Shown one piece after another: positions 32,223 to 42,345 of a stretch of DNA of 64,000 bases. A model generated the notes under the pieces. The model was given only the letters and a program-made list of their open reading frames with translations. It was not told the DNA's origin and did not search any database. Within the stretch, counting starts at the first letter, position 1, and every line of letters begins with the position of its first letter. The stretch is from Ephydatia muelleri (taxonomy: Eukaryota; Porifera; Demospongiae; Spongillida; Spongillidae), in the NCBI GenBank assembly GCA_013339895.1, contig JABACO010000113.1, positions 1 to 64,000 on the forward strand. The letters are read 5' to 3'. The position numbers and the translations under genes were made by a program.

Positions 32223-32657
32223 GTGGTACCTGAATCTCAATTACAAACCAGTTGGTCGAATTCTGAGATAATATTGTCCAAAGTCACTAAAGGAGGCTCG
32301 ACGCATTTGGTGAACGGAGAAAAGATTTGCCGAAATGCATTCCTCGCTGCTGTTGGGATTTCAAGGAGAAGATGCCAGGTGTTGAAAGATTATTTGTGTG
32401 GCAGTATTAAAGCTCTCTGTATGCCAACATCCAGAACAATCACGGCGAAAACAGCGGACGCTGATTCGTGGATGACAAAGTATTTTCGGATAGAATGCCA
32501 CACAACGGTCAGTTACACCTACCTCATTACAGCAGCGTCCATCATCGTGAGCGACATCAAGCACAGGCTGCACTTTGACAAATTTTGGACTCCTACTTCG
32601 AAGGCTTCTGCATTTTGCATTTATGTTGCCATGACATGTATCGGTGCTAAATGGTGA
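32223..32657 (+). CDS. Transposon-type N-terminal fragment (tentative)
   Basis: 144 open codons include NGEKICRNAFLAAVGISRRR and TADADSWMTKYF. The C-x-x-x-F-L-x-x-x-G-I-S motif is typical of the N-terminal part of DDE-type transposon proteins in arthropods and cnidarians, where it precedes the catalytic core. The match decays after about residue 100. It occupies the part of segmental duplication copy 1 that is not shared with copy 2, so it probably arrived after or during the duplication. No catalytic core follows. Family identity is inference. Confidence 0.35.
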   Translation: MVPESQLQTSWSNSEIILSKVTKGGSTHLVNGEKICRNAFLAAVGISRRRCQVLKDYLCGSIKALCMPTSRTITAKTADADSWMTKYFRIECHTTVSYTYLITAASIIVSDIKHRLHFDKFWTPTSKASAFCIYVAMTCIGAKW

Positions 32658-33323
32658 TATTGTCAGTTCATTAAAAAAGCACAAAGAAAGCGCTTTTAGC
32701 AGGCACAGCCCCATTTCGCACTTTAGACTCTCAGCGATATGTTGATAATGTGCTACACGTGTTCTTTCCACATACAGCCGTAAACTGCATGTATGCGTAG
32801 TGTTTATTGCATGACCAAACATCACAGCATCATGATAGCATATGTACTCAATACGAATAACTTTCATGCGTGCATAATACAACGTAGGGTACAGGGTCGC
32901 CTAAACCCTCAAGGTGTTGCCGTGGTATGATGCTCTTCACTTCTTCTTGGGCGGCCTCCCTCTCTTCTTAGCAGCTAATTGGATAGATTTTTTAGGCTTC
33001 AGTTCAATGCAATCAACTTGTACTTCACAAACGCTCCCTCACAACTACTGAGGTTGCCCTACACACTGTCCTAACTACATGAAAGTTTTTACAGCCATGC
33101 GATTGCCCCCAAGTTTATTTAACCCAAAAAAAAACCCTTGCCCCACAGCTATTAAACACTAAAAAAGGTAAAATGGATAGAAGCTACTAGCTATAGCTAT
33201 TTGAATATATAGTACCTGTGTGAACTTTGTGTTTCATGATACGACAAGCTGATCACCACCACCTTAGAGTTAAAGACAACTCTTTCCTTTTGAGGTAACT
33301 ATATTTGTTTACATAATGTGATA

Positions 33324-33620
33324 TCAAATGGACACATGCAATGGATACTGCAGAAGTAAAGGAGTTTTGTTTGTGTTTAGCTGGTTCGTTCTTAAAAAAA
33401 AAACACAGCTAAACTCACGTCGCCATTGGTTGAATTCATCTTCTCTTGAGCGTTTCCATGGCAGAGTCAAATCTAAAATGTTCACAAACAGTTCCTTGTT
33501 CATGATCCCTTCAAATATGCATATCGCTGTTCTGCCTTCCATACTTATGCCTGCCCAGACATGGACTTTCAGAGGATGCTTAGGCCTATATACAGAAGAA
33601 TTATACATGTTCTAAATATA
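33324..33620 (-). pseudogene. Tc1/mariner transposase fragment
   Basis: The minus-strand frame reads PKHPLKVHVWAGISMEGRTA and ICIFEGIMNKELFVNIL, the central DDE-domain block of Tc1-like transposases. The flanking catalytic Asp blocks are missing, and the sequence diverges after LTLP. It directly abuts the piggyBac relic at 33656, with both on the minus strand. Confidence 0.7.
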
Positions 33621-33655
33621 TAACCAGTACATTGTATGGCAACTGTGGTGCAATG

Positions 33656-34140
33656 TTATAATGCTGTGCCTGCTGTCGAGTATGTCCTTCCAGGAGCCCT
33701 TTTGCCACAGCAATTCTGAAATCCATTTGGGTGAGTTGTTGTTACACTGTTATACATTAAATTGGAGTTCAGGTCAATAAGGTGGAAAAAAACCCGTTTC
33801 CACCACTTGATTTGGCTATGGAAGTATCCATAGTACAATACCAGCTGGTCTGATAGGTCCACATATTTGTTGTATTCATCATCTTTGGCTTCTGGATTGA
33901 CTCAACACCACCTCGCGCACCACGGGACCGTCTTTGAACATCCACCATTGTGTCGTCATGTAAAGTGGACAGTAGTGTCACCGCTCTTTTGTCCATCCAT
34001 TTTAGACACGCTGTCGTCCACTGCTGCTTTCTCACTATGCACCTCTCCTTTCTTCAACTTCACAGATTTGAAGGCTTTTGAAAGCCATTTTGAGCCGACT
34101 GTGCCACATGCACCTGTCGACGCCGGAGGGTTTTATAAGT
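33656..34140 (-). pseudogene. piggyBac transposase relic 1
   Basis: Two overlapping minus-strand frames contain CLKWMDKRAVTLLSTLHDD, an Asn/Met-rich piece where Y-N-x-x-M-G-G-V is expected, and LSDQLVLYYG followed by IKWWKRVFFHLIDL. These are the PGBD4-type motifs D-K-R-x-V-x-x-L-S-T, D-x-S-D-Q and K-W-W-K-x-x-F-F-H-L. The change of frame near 33850 and missing N-terminus show decay. Two other piggyBac relics are at 48794-49356 and 57470-57960. Confidence 0.7.
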
Positions 34141-34264
34141 TATCAACGTACAGAGAGTAATAACTCAATTCAACAGCTAAACACACGTGGTGGAAGACTA
34201 TTATATATATCAGGTGAAAATAATCTCAGAGGCACGTGATGGTGAACAAGGTGTGAAAGTTCAT

Positions 34265-34440
34265 AAGTTCACTACATTACTCCCCTCCCTAGTGTGGGAA
34301 GATACTGTATCTTGGCGACCCTTGATGTCAACGCTGAAATGTTTATCAGTGCGCTTGAGAACTGGGTATGGTCCATCATATGGTGGTTGAAGGGGTTTGC
34401 GAACGGCGTCATGCCTAATGAAGACATGGGTGGCTGTTGA
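34265..34440 (-). pseudogene. Ty3/Gypsy integrase C-terminal fragment
   Basis: The minus strand reads THVFIRHDAVRKPLQPPYDG, PYPVLKRTDKHFSVDIKG and a T-V-S-x-x-R piece. This is the C-terminal tail of Gypsy Pol, in which the H-x-x-V-F-V-R-H-D motif and P-Y-x-G-P-Y-x-V-x-x-R follow the integrase core. No core or LTR is next to it. Confidence 0.7.
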
Positions 34441-35640
34441 TAGACCACATCAACCTCCTTTGGAAACATGGATGTGTGAGTGGTATTTAGGTATTTGGTG
34501 TGACAAGCACACAGTGGTTTAGAAGTGTAGTCCATGAGGACATTTAAATTTATTAATTAATACCTGTTTTGTATTTTATGTTACATAATATCAAACCACA
34601 TAATCAAGATTAAAAGTACTGCTTTTAAAACTGAATAACAAGATACCCTGCAGTAGTTAACTACACATAACTATTCCTTTATTCACCGTTAACAAGTGGT
34701 GGAATAGCATAATTTTTTACAAATGAATCAAACCAATGTAATCAAGTATAAGATTACTGCAATAGAACGTTTAGTTATTACTACAAATCTAATGAGGACT
34801 CAGTTTAAACGCCACTGTTTAAATGCTATCTCCAGATGCCATGTGAGTTGAAGGTTGTTGGGCTATAGCAGGGTCATTATAAGTCAAATCAACACATTTA
34901 TTGACACCAATGATTTCTTTCTTTGCAGTATTTTGTATGCTTGTTGTACTCATTAAGTTAAACAAAAACACAAAATTTTACACTCCAATAACGAATCATT
35001 TGGGAACCACAAGGTGTGAAAAAATTGACCACAAATGTAAACATTACTGAATATCTCGATGGGCATAGCAAGTACAACTGAAATATTTTTACTACATGTA
35101 GCTGCCAAGGGAGGCTATATTTCGTTTAAATGGGCGTGGTTCTACGTTTCAAAACATGCTATGTACATTGTTTTATATGCAACTTAACTGTGCTATTTAA
35201 AAAGTAACACTTTTTTTTTCAGTTTTCCCCCCTATAAATTGAAGAATACACTATTTTCTTTAGGTCTTCCAATTCTGAAAATGGTTCAAAAAGCCATGCC
35301 CTTGGTATAATGCGTTAAAGTATGTGTGTTGCTGAGCTCCAAGAGCTGCATTGAAACCTTACAAAGGTAATAATTGGTCCTATGTCAACGCGCTATGTAA
35401 ACGTTCTGTGCAGGGCAAACAAACATCATTACACATAGTTCTGTGAAGTAAGAACTATTTTAAATTGTACAGTCGGGATTGGGGAGTTATACTGTAGCCA
35501 CACCAAACATTCTAATGTTCAACAGGTTTGCAATCAATACTAGAATACAAAAGAATAGGGAGATCCTGTAGAATGGTATCTACACATACATGTATCTACA
35601 ACATTGAAACAAACTACATACACTCATGTCCAATGCACAT
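34441..35640. other. AT-rich intergenic DNA
   Basis: No gene or clear repeat was recognised. Confidence 0.4.
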
Positions 35641-36801
35641 TTATGCTATAGTGGTGGAAATGGTTTTCATCACTTTCTTTGTAAACTTTTCTGTACTGCT
35701 TGAATATGGCTTAACTTCTATCTGTGAGTTACTAATAGGCTTAAAACAATGAAACTTATGAGTTCCTGGTATAGTTTTTGATTGTGAAAATCTGGCTTCT
35801 AGTAGTTCCAACTCCTTCTCATATTCCTTATTGTCTACATAACCAAAGTTCATGCCATGAATTTCATTTGTAGCAAATGTAAATAATTGCTCAGCACTTA
35901 ATATTTGGTTCTCAGTGGGACGCTGCAAACTTGCTTTAGTTGCAAGCCGTTTCAGGGTGCCCGCTATGCCATCAGCAGCTGTTTTGCCATGTGAAGTGGC
36001 AAAAAAGTGCCACTCTGCTGCTATACCAAAATCTTCCAAATGGTGGCAAAGGTTAACAAAGTTCTTTCTGTTTTTATATTGTGCTGAGCACCCATCAGAC
36101 ACATAGAATATTTTGCTTGGTACACTACCTAACAATTCTGTTAAAAAAGTAATTAGCTTTTTCTGAAACAAGTGTACAGAAACTGTGTCATGGACTGTAC
36201 TTTCTGCTATGATGATGTAACATCTGTTTAAAAGCTGTCCATCAGAATCCTTGTAATAGCACATAAATGGATGTACTGTTGCTTGTGATGCATGCCAGTG
36301 GTAGGATTGGATGGCATCTTGCACAATACAAGTATAATTTTCTGAGAAATCTGCTATGACTAAAACTTCTCCATGCTTTAGATTTGTCTTCAAATCTTGA
36401 ACATAGTTAGCCTGTACCTTAGCTATAAAATCATGTTGCTTGAGTTTATTCAACATTTCCATAAAATATTCCAAAAACTCATCGACTTGCTGTATTGTTG
36501 TTATCAAATTTGAACGATCTGTCGTAGTCCATTGTTGGTACTGAATATTGTCGATCATGTTGTTGTCCATAATTTGTTGTAGCTTCTCTTTCAATTTGTT
36601 TGTTCCAGGACATTGTTTGCAGTGGCTCATGTAGCAGTCAATACTTGGAGGATTGCACATAATGGCAGCCAAGCAGTGTCTGTAGTGAGTGAAAGCACCA
36701 TGACTTAAAACAGACAATTTACTTCCAATAAACAATAGCTTGGTATTTTGGTGGTGAGTACAAACACAAACTGTGTGTGTCCCACTGGAACCTGCCAGCA
36801 C
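35641..36801 (-). CDS. DDE-like transposase, unclassified family, copy 1
   Basis: An intact 386-codon frame carries, in order: GTHTVCVCTHHQNTKL (Cys-x-Cys-x-His, possible zinc site), IDCYMSHCKQCPG, LVIADFSENYTCIVQD (candidate first Asp), SYHWHASQATVHPFMCYY, FYVSDGCSAQYKN (candidate second Asp) and EWHFFATSHGKTAADGIAG. The order D-x-x-x-N-Y, V-S-D-G-x-x-x-Q-Y and F-x-x-T-S-H-G-K-x-x-x-D-G recurs in transposon proteins of many invertebrates. I cannot place it in a named superfamily. It is homologous to the ORF at 52805-54480. Upstream pieces at 36814-37330 are out of frame, so even this copy is probably inactive. A MITE lies at its 5' side. Confidence 0.7.
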   Translation of the reverse strand: MLAGSSGTHTVCVCTHHQNTKLLFIGSKLSVLSHGAFTHYRHCLAAIMCNPPSIDCYMSHCKQCPGTNKLKEKLQQIMDNNMIDNIQYQQWTTTDRSNLITTIQQVDEFLEYFMEMLNKLKQHDFIAKVQANYVQDLKTNLKHGEVLVIADFSENYTCIVQDAIQSYHWHASQATVHPFMCYYKDSDGQLLNRCYIIIAESTVHDTVSVHLFQKKLITFLTELLGSVPSKIFYVSDGCSAQYKNRKNFVNLCHHLEDFGIAAEWHFFATSHGKTAADGIAGTLKRLATKASLQRPTENQILSAEQLFTFATNEIHGMNFGYVDNKEYEKELELLEARFSQSKTIPGTHKFHCFKPISNSQIEVKPYSSSTEKFTKKVMKTISTTIA

Positions 36802-36813
36802 GCATTCTTTTGG

Positions 36814-37330
36814 TCATAGACTAGCAAAAGTAGAGAATCCAACTTTAACGCTGGGATGAAGCACTTTAAAGTGCTGGTAAGCTTCTTTTAAGTTACACAA
36901 TAGCAGCCTTTTCTGTCTGTGCTCTCTCTTACCCTCTTTAGTAATTACATGCTGGTCTGGCCCATACCCCTTATGTGGGTTGTGTTTGCGCACTAATCCT
37001 AAAGCTGCATTGCGCTTTGCACGCAGGTGAAGGTGATCGTCATCTAGTGAACAAAGGGTAGAAGGGTTTGAACAACATATTAACACAGTTCTTCCAAGCT
37101 GATGTACTGGCATCTGCAAGCACATGGTCCATGGTCATTGTAGACTTGAAGTGAGCACCATAATGTTGTCCCTCTGTGTCATAGGAAATACCCTTCATGA
37201 ATCTTTTCCAAGGTTCTTCACTTAGGTCAGAGGCAGGTCCATAGGCTTTCCTAACCTTTTTGTCAAACAAGGCAGTGGGGGAACAGCGATAGAAATGTAG
37301 CCAGAAGAGTGTCTTCAAGCAAAGCTCAAT
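36814..37330 (-). pseudogene. N-terminal part of the unclassified transposase, frame-shifted
   Basis: Minus-strand frames contain KREHRQKRLLLCNLKEAYQH, FKVLHPSVKVGFSTF and, further 5', KKVRKAYGPASDLSEEPWKR. The Q-K-R-L-x-L-C-N-L-K-E-A-Y motif is also in the copy at 53100-53160, directly ahead of the same core. A stop and frame change separate it from the main ORF ending at 36801. Confidence 0.6.
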
Positions 37331-37333
37331 GTC

Positions 37334-37630
37334 ACAAGTAAATAAAAACATTCTCTAACGAGAAAGTTGGTGGGTATATAGGATTGACAATGTTGGTGTA
37401 AAAAGCACGGAAACAAGTGTGACAGAAATGTTACTGGAAAATTGAAATAGGCCTATATTTAGCCCAGTCACATTTAGGCAGCGCACGCCTGAGAAAATGG
37501 GCTAAATATAGACCTATTTCAATTTTCCAGTAACATTTCTGTCACACTTGTTTCCGTGCTTTTTACACCAACATTGTCAATCCTATATACCCACCAACTT
37601 TCTCGTTAGAGAATGTTTTTATTTACTTGT
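37334..37630. mobile_element. MITE family 1, copy 3 (complete, long inverted arms)
   Basis: The left arm (37334-37474) starts ACAAGTAAATAAAAACATTC, and the right arm (about 37498-37630) ends in its complement. The arms are about 135 nt and nearly perfect inverted copies around a loop of about 25-30 nt (CACATTTAGGCAGCGCACGC). The inner arm sequence GGCCTATATTTAGCCC is shared with copy 2. No coding. The near identity of the arms suggests this copy is the youngest of the three. Confidence 0.85.
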
Positions 37631-37679
37631 TTCATAAGTTTTTTTTTCTCCGTGTCATAGAACTTATAAACGTTTTTTT

Positions 37680-38600
37680 TTACAATACGACTTTAATAAT
37701 GAAAAGTAATAAATTAACGAACACATAATTAATTAAAAATGGGGCCGGGGCTAGTTTGGTTCTCGTGGCCATACCTTGTGTTTGCAGGAAGATTTCACCG
37801 GCAAACTCAAGGTCATTGTTCTTTAGCACAAGTTCTGCTAACGTAGCTGCCTCTACTCTTGGGCTTTCGCTATCTAGAGTGGCTTTGTGCACTGATGAAA
37901 TGCCTTCCTCGTGTGGAATGTTTGTGTACAACGAGACCACATCCAGGGAGGCGAGTATAGCTCTCGGCGAGACTTGCAGGTTTTTAATTTTATTTAATAA
38001 ATCTGCAGAGTCTCGGATGTAAGAGGGCAGACTCTTTGCCATAGGTTGGAGGTCTTCTCAGTTGCATTAGCACAGGAGGAGACTATTGGTCTGATCCCAT
38101 GAGGCCTCTTGTGGATTTATTTCAGCAAGTATAACCTTCCAGGTCTCACTTTAGGTGGGGGAAAACAGTATTTATACTGTTCTTCAGTGAGTCTGCTGTT
38201 GTGCAATCTCCTAAGCCTGAGTTTGACTGCTTGTTTGATGGCTTGAGCGAGCTCTCGCCCGTCTCTATCAAGCCTTTGGTAGACTTGCAGGTCGGCGAGG
38301 TGTTCCCTCCCGTTCTCTATGTAATCATCAACATTTTCAACAACGATGACATATCCCTTGTCAGCTTTTCGGAAGACAAGGAATTGTTTCTATCTTTGGA
38401 GTGCGTCAAGTGCTTTACGCATTCTCGGCCCGAGGTTGTATTATGGTGGTTTCAGTAGTCTCTGTTTGATGACCAAGAAGAGGGAGGGTTTCCCTTAACT
38501 TGGCTATGAATCGTTCTAGCACTTGACTCTCTGTTTTACCAGGATCGTATCCCGTTTTCCAGTAGAGTTCAGGGACTGGTTGGTCTCTATTTCTGAACAC
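37680..38600 (-). pseudogene. Penelope-like reverse transcriptase, copy A
   Basis: Minus-strand motifs in order: an F-R-K-A-D-K-G-Y-V-I-V-V block near 38400, ENVDDYIENG, RPGRLYLLK near 38140, then after a frame change AKSLPSYIRDSADLLNKIKN, ILASLDVVSLYTNIPHEEGI (RT motif A with the catalytic Asp) and NNDLEFAGEIFLQTQGMATR. The combination of the A-D-K-G block, S-L-D-V-x-S-L-Y-T-N-I-P and Q-x-x-G-M-A-T-G is diagnostic of Penelope-like RTs. It is cut off before the F-x-D-D box, and at least two frame breaks lie around 38050-38200. Confidence 0.75.
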
Positions 38601-38657
38601 ATATTTTAATCGCAGTTTGCGAATAAAATCTTTGACCTCTCGCCTGAGGGTATCTTT

Positions 38658-38888
38658 CTATTCTCTTATCGGTTTCGGGATGAAAGTCAGCCCTTTACTG
38701 AGGAGGCGCATTGTTTCGTCGCCCAGAGTAAAGTCTGAGAGGTTGCACAGGAATTTGCCAGAGGTTTTATACTCTTTGGCTCCTTCCTTGCATGCTCTAA
38801 TTAATCTGCCGAGGTTAAGTGGCGCAAGATTAATTTTTCTGCAGCACAATGGACAATTACAGAAAACACTGTTTGTACACAAGTTCAA
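38658..38888 (-). pseudogene. Penelope-like RT N-terminal segment with Cys motif
   Basis: The frame reads NSVFCNCPLCCRKINLAPLN, then CNLSDFTLGDETMRLLSKGL and TFIPKP. The L-S-x-x-x-L-x-x-x-x-x-x-L-L-S-K-G-L-x-F-I-P-x-P motif opens Penelope-like RT ORFs. The C-x-C-x2-C-C cluster ahead of it is a possible zinc-binding element and is also present in copy B. Confidence 0.65.
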
Positions 38889-40006
38889 CGGCGAGGTTTG
38901 TAGTTCCTCTTCGCCTGCCCGTGCTTCTGCTTTCTGGGACTTCCGTCTAGCTTTCGCTTTTGGGGACTTTCGTCCAGTTTTGGTTTCTGCCTGGACGGTC
39001 CCGCATCATTTTCTCGGACGTCTGTATCCGCCTTTCGGTCTTCGCCCCTCCTTCGAGTCCCGCTGTTTTCCAGCTGGTGTTGGGCAATCTTTACGCTCTC
39101 TTCTTGTGCCATGTCCCATGCTTCAGCGAGTTTTTGAAGGCCCAGCGTGGTGCAGCGAGCCTCTCGCAGGAGTTTAGTGGTGCTTTCTAGATAGCTTTCC
39201 ACCTCCTGGTTGGCCCTCTCGGAATTTTCGGTTTCAAAAACGACTGCCAACTCAGTCCTCTGTTTCCAGAAGACGTTATCCAGATCTCTCCACCTTGCTT
39301 TCATGTCTTCCGTGGCCTCCCTGAAGGGGATTGGCTTCGGAGCAAAGCCTGGTGGGAGCAATCCATCGGCCAGGTTCCGCTTCAGACTATTAATTCTGAG
39401 CTGGATCTTGCCGGCTTTCACCAGCAAAGTCATTAGCGACTTGCCTGCCAACTGTAGCATGTTCGAACATTGGGCAAACGCTTCCCCCTCTGGCTGGGCA
39501 CTTCTGCCCGCCCTTCCAAGTTGGCCGGTTTGGCTCTCTTCCCCGGCACCGTGAGGTGAGGAGGCAGGATTAGTGTTTGTGTCCCTACGAAGGGACGACA
39601 GTAGGCCCCAGACCAACTTGGAAAGAGTTTGAGGTAAAGCTACGTCTTGCTGCAGCCTGATCGCCAGCACTTCGCTCGATGTTCTGACAAGTTCCCCTGC
39701 CGCTACACTGTTAGGTGTTGAGGGGGGAGATGTTTCCATCTCCGCCACCTCCAAGGAAGTTCCGGTTAGAAATCCTTCTTCCGGCACGGCGTGGCCGATT
39801 GCCATATGGGCAGGCGAGTTGGCGACTTTCGCCGTTTCAACTGCCATGACAGGGGATTTCTCCCTCTCTGCCATGCTTGGTGGGCCCGGGATTTTATTCT
39901 CCGCTTTATGGGCTACTAAGGCTAACGTTAGCCTTTTCTGGTCGAACTCTGCATTGGCCCAACTTGGATGTGGATTGGACGCAGAGTGTATCCCTCCTTC
40001 TGCCAC
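38885..40006 (-). CDS. Penelope-like ORF1, copy A (coiled-coil, 373 codons open)
   Basis: An intact frame begins in AEGGIHSASNPHPSWANAEF. A first part rich in Ala/Glu/Ser/Pro is followed by a central helical region (MLQLAGKSLMTLLVKAGKIQ, then R-W-R-D-L-D-N-V-F-W-K and ESTTKLLREARCTTLG). The C-terminal tail is strongly basic, with near-repeats KPKLDESPQKRKLDGSPRKQ. The tail could bind nucleic acid. No known domain was recognised. The ORF lies directly upstream of, and overlaps by a few bases, the RT N-terminal segment on the same strand, so the two may be one gene with a frameshift. Homologous pieces are at 29532-30020 (plus) and 29997-30860 (minus). Confidence 0.65.
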   Translation of the reverse strand: MAEGGIHSASNPHPSWANAEFDQKRLTLALVAHKAENKIPGPPSMAEREKSPVMAVETAKVANSPAHMAIGHAVPEEGFLTGTSLEVAEMETSPPSTPNSVAAGELVRTSSEVLAIRLQQDVALPQTLSKLVWGLLSSLRRDTNTNPASSPHGAGEESQTGQLGRAGRSAQPEGEAFAQCSNMLQLAGKSLMTLLVKAGKIQLRINSLKRNLADGLLPPGFAPKPIPFREATEDMKARWRDLDNVFWKQRTELAVVFETENSERANQEVESYLESTTKLLREARCTTLGLQKLAEAWDMAQEESVKIAQHQLENSGTRRRGEDRKADTDVRENDAGPSRQKPKLDESPQKRKLDGSPRKQKHGQAKRNYKPRR

Positions 40007-40200
40007 CCAATCAGGAGAGGTCAGCTTTTGGCCCCATTTCTATGTGGGAGACATGATTTCAAATATTACAAACAATGTCAGGTTTTCGCCACGACTATGT
40101 TCGACCCAACGCGTTTCACGGAAAGATCACTCCAACCGATCATCAGGGAGGGTAACCTTGGTTACAAGACAAGTGTTGACCCAGTCTCCTGTGCTACCTT

Positions 40201-40647
40201 TCAAAAATTTCTTTTCTCAGGCTAGGCACAACAGCGTAGAAGCAATTCTTTGGTATAGCTGAAGATAGAGAAGTCTGATTAGAACAATCTCTGAGTGTGC
40301 CAGCATGCCTTTCGGCAGGGTTGGCTGTACACATAGCGATCATTATCACGCATGGTACGACCGTTTTCTACATCCACGGGCATTTCAACCTCGGGTAATT
40401 AAACCCATATCGAGTAGCTCGTATAGTAACCAAGGTTTTAAAGCCCAATCTGCAGGCGTTTTCGTGGAGTCCAAGCACAACGCTAATGGTATGACCGTTT
40501 TCCCACATCGACGGAGCTGGGCTTAGGTTAGTTCAGGTATTAGGCTGAACTCGTTTCGTGGGTTGTACGTCCTTCTAGCTGGGCTTAGGGTTCCTCGGTC
40601 TGGGGACCTTTGTTGCATGAACAAATTATTTTTAAATTTATTCTGAT
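40201..40647. other. Junction between Penelope-like copies A and B
   Basis: Contains the words GTATGACCGTTTTC/GTACGACCGTTTTC and AGCTGGGCTTAGG twice each, about 140 bp and 60 bp apart. This is where a Penelope-type pseudo-LTR would be expected in a head-to-tail pair, but I cannot delimit it. Confidence 0.35.
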
Positions 40648-42345
40648 TTATTTTGAGCAGTGCATTTGTTGGGGAGGTGCTCTCGCACAACTCAACCCTC
40701 CGGATGTTGCAACGAGTTTGTCATCAATGAAGCGATACCATGTGACGATCTTGCCTGGGGGGGCTAGCGTTTGCCAGCAGCTCTTGACATCTCGCATGAA
40801 CACATTGGCGTAGGCCGAGGCTAGTTTGGTTCCCGTGGCCATACCTTGTATTTGCAGGAAGATTTCACCGGCAAACTCAAGGTCATTGTTCTTTAGCACA
40901 ATTTTCGTAAGTTCTGCTAACGTAGCTGCCTCTACTCTTGGGCTTTCGCTATCTAGAGTGGCTTTGTGCACTGATGAAATGCCTTCCTCGTGTGGAATGT
41001 TTGTGTACAACGAGACCACATCCAGGGAGGCGAGTATAGCTCTCGGCGAGACTTGCAGGTTTTTAATTTTATTTAATAAATCTGCAGAGTCTCGGATGTA
41101 TGAGGGCAGACTCTTTGCCATAGGTTGGAGGTCTTCTCAGTTGCATTAGCACAGGAGGAGACTATTGGTCTGATCCCATGAGGCCTCTTGTGGATTTATT
41201 TCAGCAAGTATAACCTTCCAGGTCTCACTTTAGGTGGGGGAAAAACAGTATTTATACTGTTCTTCAGTGAGTCTGCTGTTGTGCAATCTCCTAAGCCTGA
41301 GTTTGACTGCTTGTTTGATGGCTTGAGCGAGCTCTTGCCCGTCTCTATCAAGCCTTTGGTAGACTTGCAGGTCGGCGAGATGTTCCCTCCCGTTCTCTAT
41401 GTAATCATCAACATTTTCAACAACGATGACATATCCCTTGTCAGCTTTTCGGAAGACAAGGAATTGTTTCTATCTTTGGAGTGCGTCAAGTGCTTTACGC
41501 ATTCTTGGCCCGAGGTTGTATTTTGGTGGTTTCAGTAGTCTCTGTTTGATGACCAAGAAGAGGGAGGGTTTCCCTTAACTTGGCTATGAATCGTTCTAGC
41601 ACTTGACTCTCTGTTTTACCAGGATCGTATCCCGTTTTCTAGTAGAGTTCAGGGACTGGTTGGTCTCTATTTCTGAACACATATTTTAATTGCAGTTTGC
41701 GAATAAAATCTTTGACCTCTCGCCTGAGGGTATCTTTCTATTCTCTTATCGGTTTCGGGATGAAAGTCAGCCCTTTACTGAGGAGGCGCATTGTTTCGTC
41801 GCCCAGAGTAAAGTCTGAGAGGTTGCACAGGAATTTGCCAGAGGTTTATACTCTTTGGCCCCATCCTTGCATGCTCTAATTAATCTGCCAAGATTAACTG
41901 GCGTAAGATTAATTTGTTTGCAGCACACAGAACAATTCCAGTGAACACTATTGGCACACAAATTTAACGGCGAGGTTTGTAATTCTTTTTTGCCTGCGTG
42001 TGCATTCGTCTTTTTGAACTTCCTTCTGGTTTTCACCCTTGTTTGGAAGGCCCAGCCTGTTCTCTCATGTCTGTTTCTGCCTTTCGGTCTAGATTGGAAG
42101 GAAAAGTGTTTGGCAGTGTGTTTAACCACTTTGCCTATTTTACCTCTGCCCCTCTTTCGAGTGCCTGCTGTATCCCTTTCCAGGTGGCCATCTACTTCCT
42201 CGCTGGCTTTCTCAGCGTTTTCTCTTTCGAATAAAACCGCCATTTCTGTCCTCTGTTTCCAGAAGGAGACGTCTAAAGTCCTCCACTTAGCTTGCATAGC
42301 CTCGGTCGCCTCCCCGAAGAGGACTGCCTTTGGTGCAAAGTTAGG
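40648..42345 (-). pseudogene. Penelope-like element copy B (RT and ORF1 end)
   Basis: The RT core at 41121-40648 extends further than in copy A. It carries SLPSYIRDSADLLNKIKN, SLDVVSLYTNIPHEEG, QGMATGTKLASAYANVFMRD and YRFIDDKLVAT, so the catalytic F-I-D-D box is present at about 40722-40735. The N-terminal blocks (ADKGYVIVVE, LLSKGLTFIPKP) are at 41400-41770, in several frames. 42297-41767 holds a shortened ORF1 end fused in frame to the Cys-motif segment (WNCSVCCKQINLTPVNLG). It is nearly identical to copy A over 40820-41830, so the pair duplicated recently. No endonuclease domain is visible. Confidence 0.75.

Larger units (their letters stand above)
30340..33310 (+). repeat. Segmental duplication, copy 1
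   Basis: Colinear with 42140-45065 in direct orientation. Shared blocks are about 30340-30672, 30901-31985 and 32630-33310. Copy 2 lacks about 115 bp corresponding to 31570-31685. The two middle segments (31985-32630 here, 43450-44145 there) are unrelated to each other. Confidence 0.8.
37680..40200 (-). mobile_element. Penelope-like element copy A
   Basis: Element-level record on the minus strand. A leader at about 40200-40010 is followed by ORF1 (40006-38885), the RT N-terminal region (38888-38200) and the RT core (38042-37680), where it is truncated. The GIY-YIG endonuclease expected at the C-terminus is absent. Copy B follows head to tail at 40648-42345, and an inverted 5' part is at 29350-30020. 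Confidence 0.7.

Noticed and set aside
32361-32882. Minus-strand ORF of 173 codons
   Set aside because: Antisense to the better supported plus-strand frame and extending into duplicated non-coding DNA.
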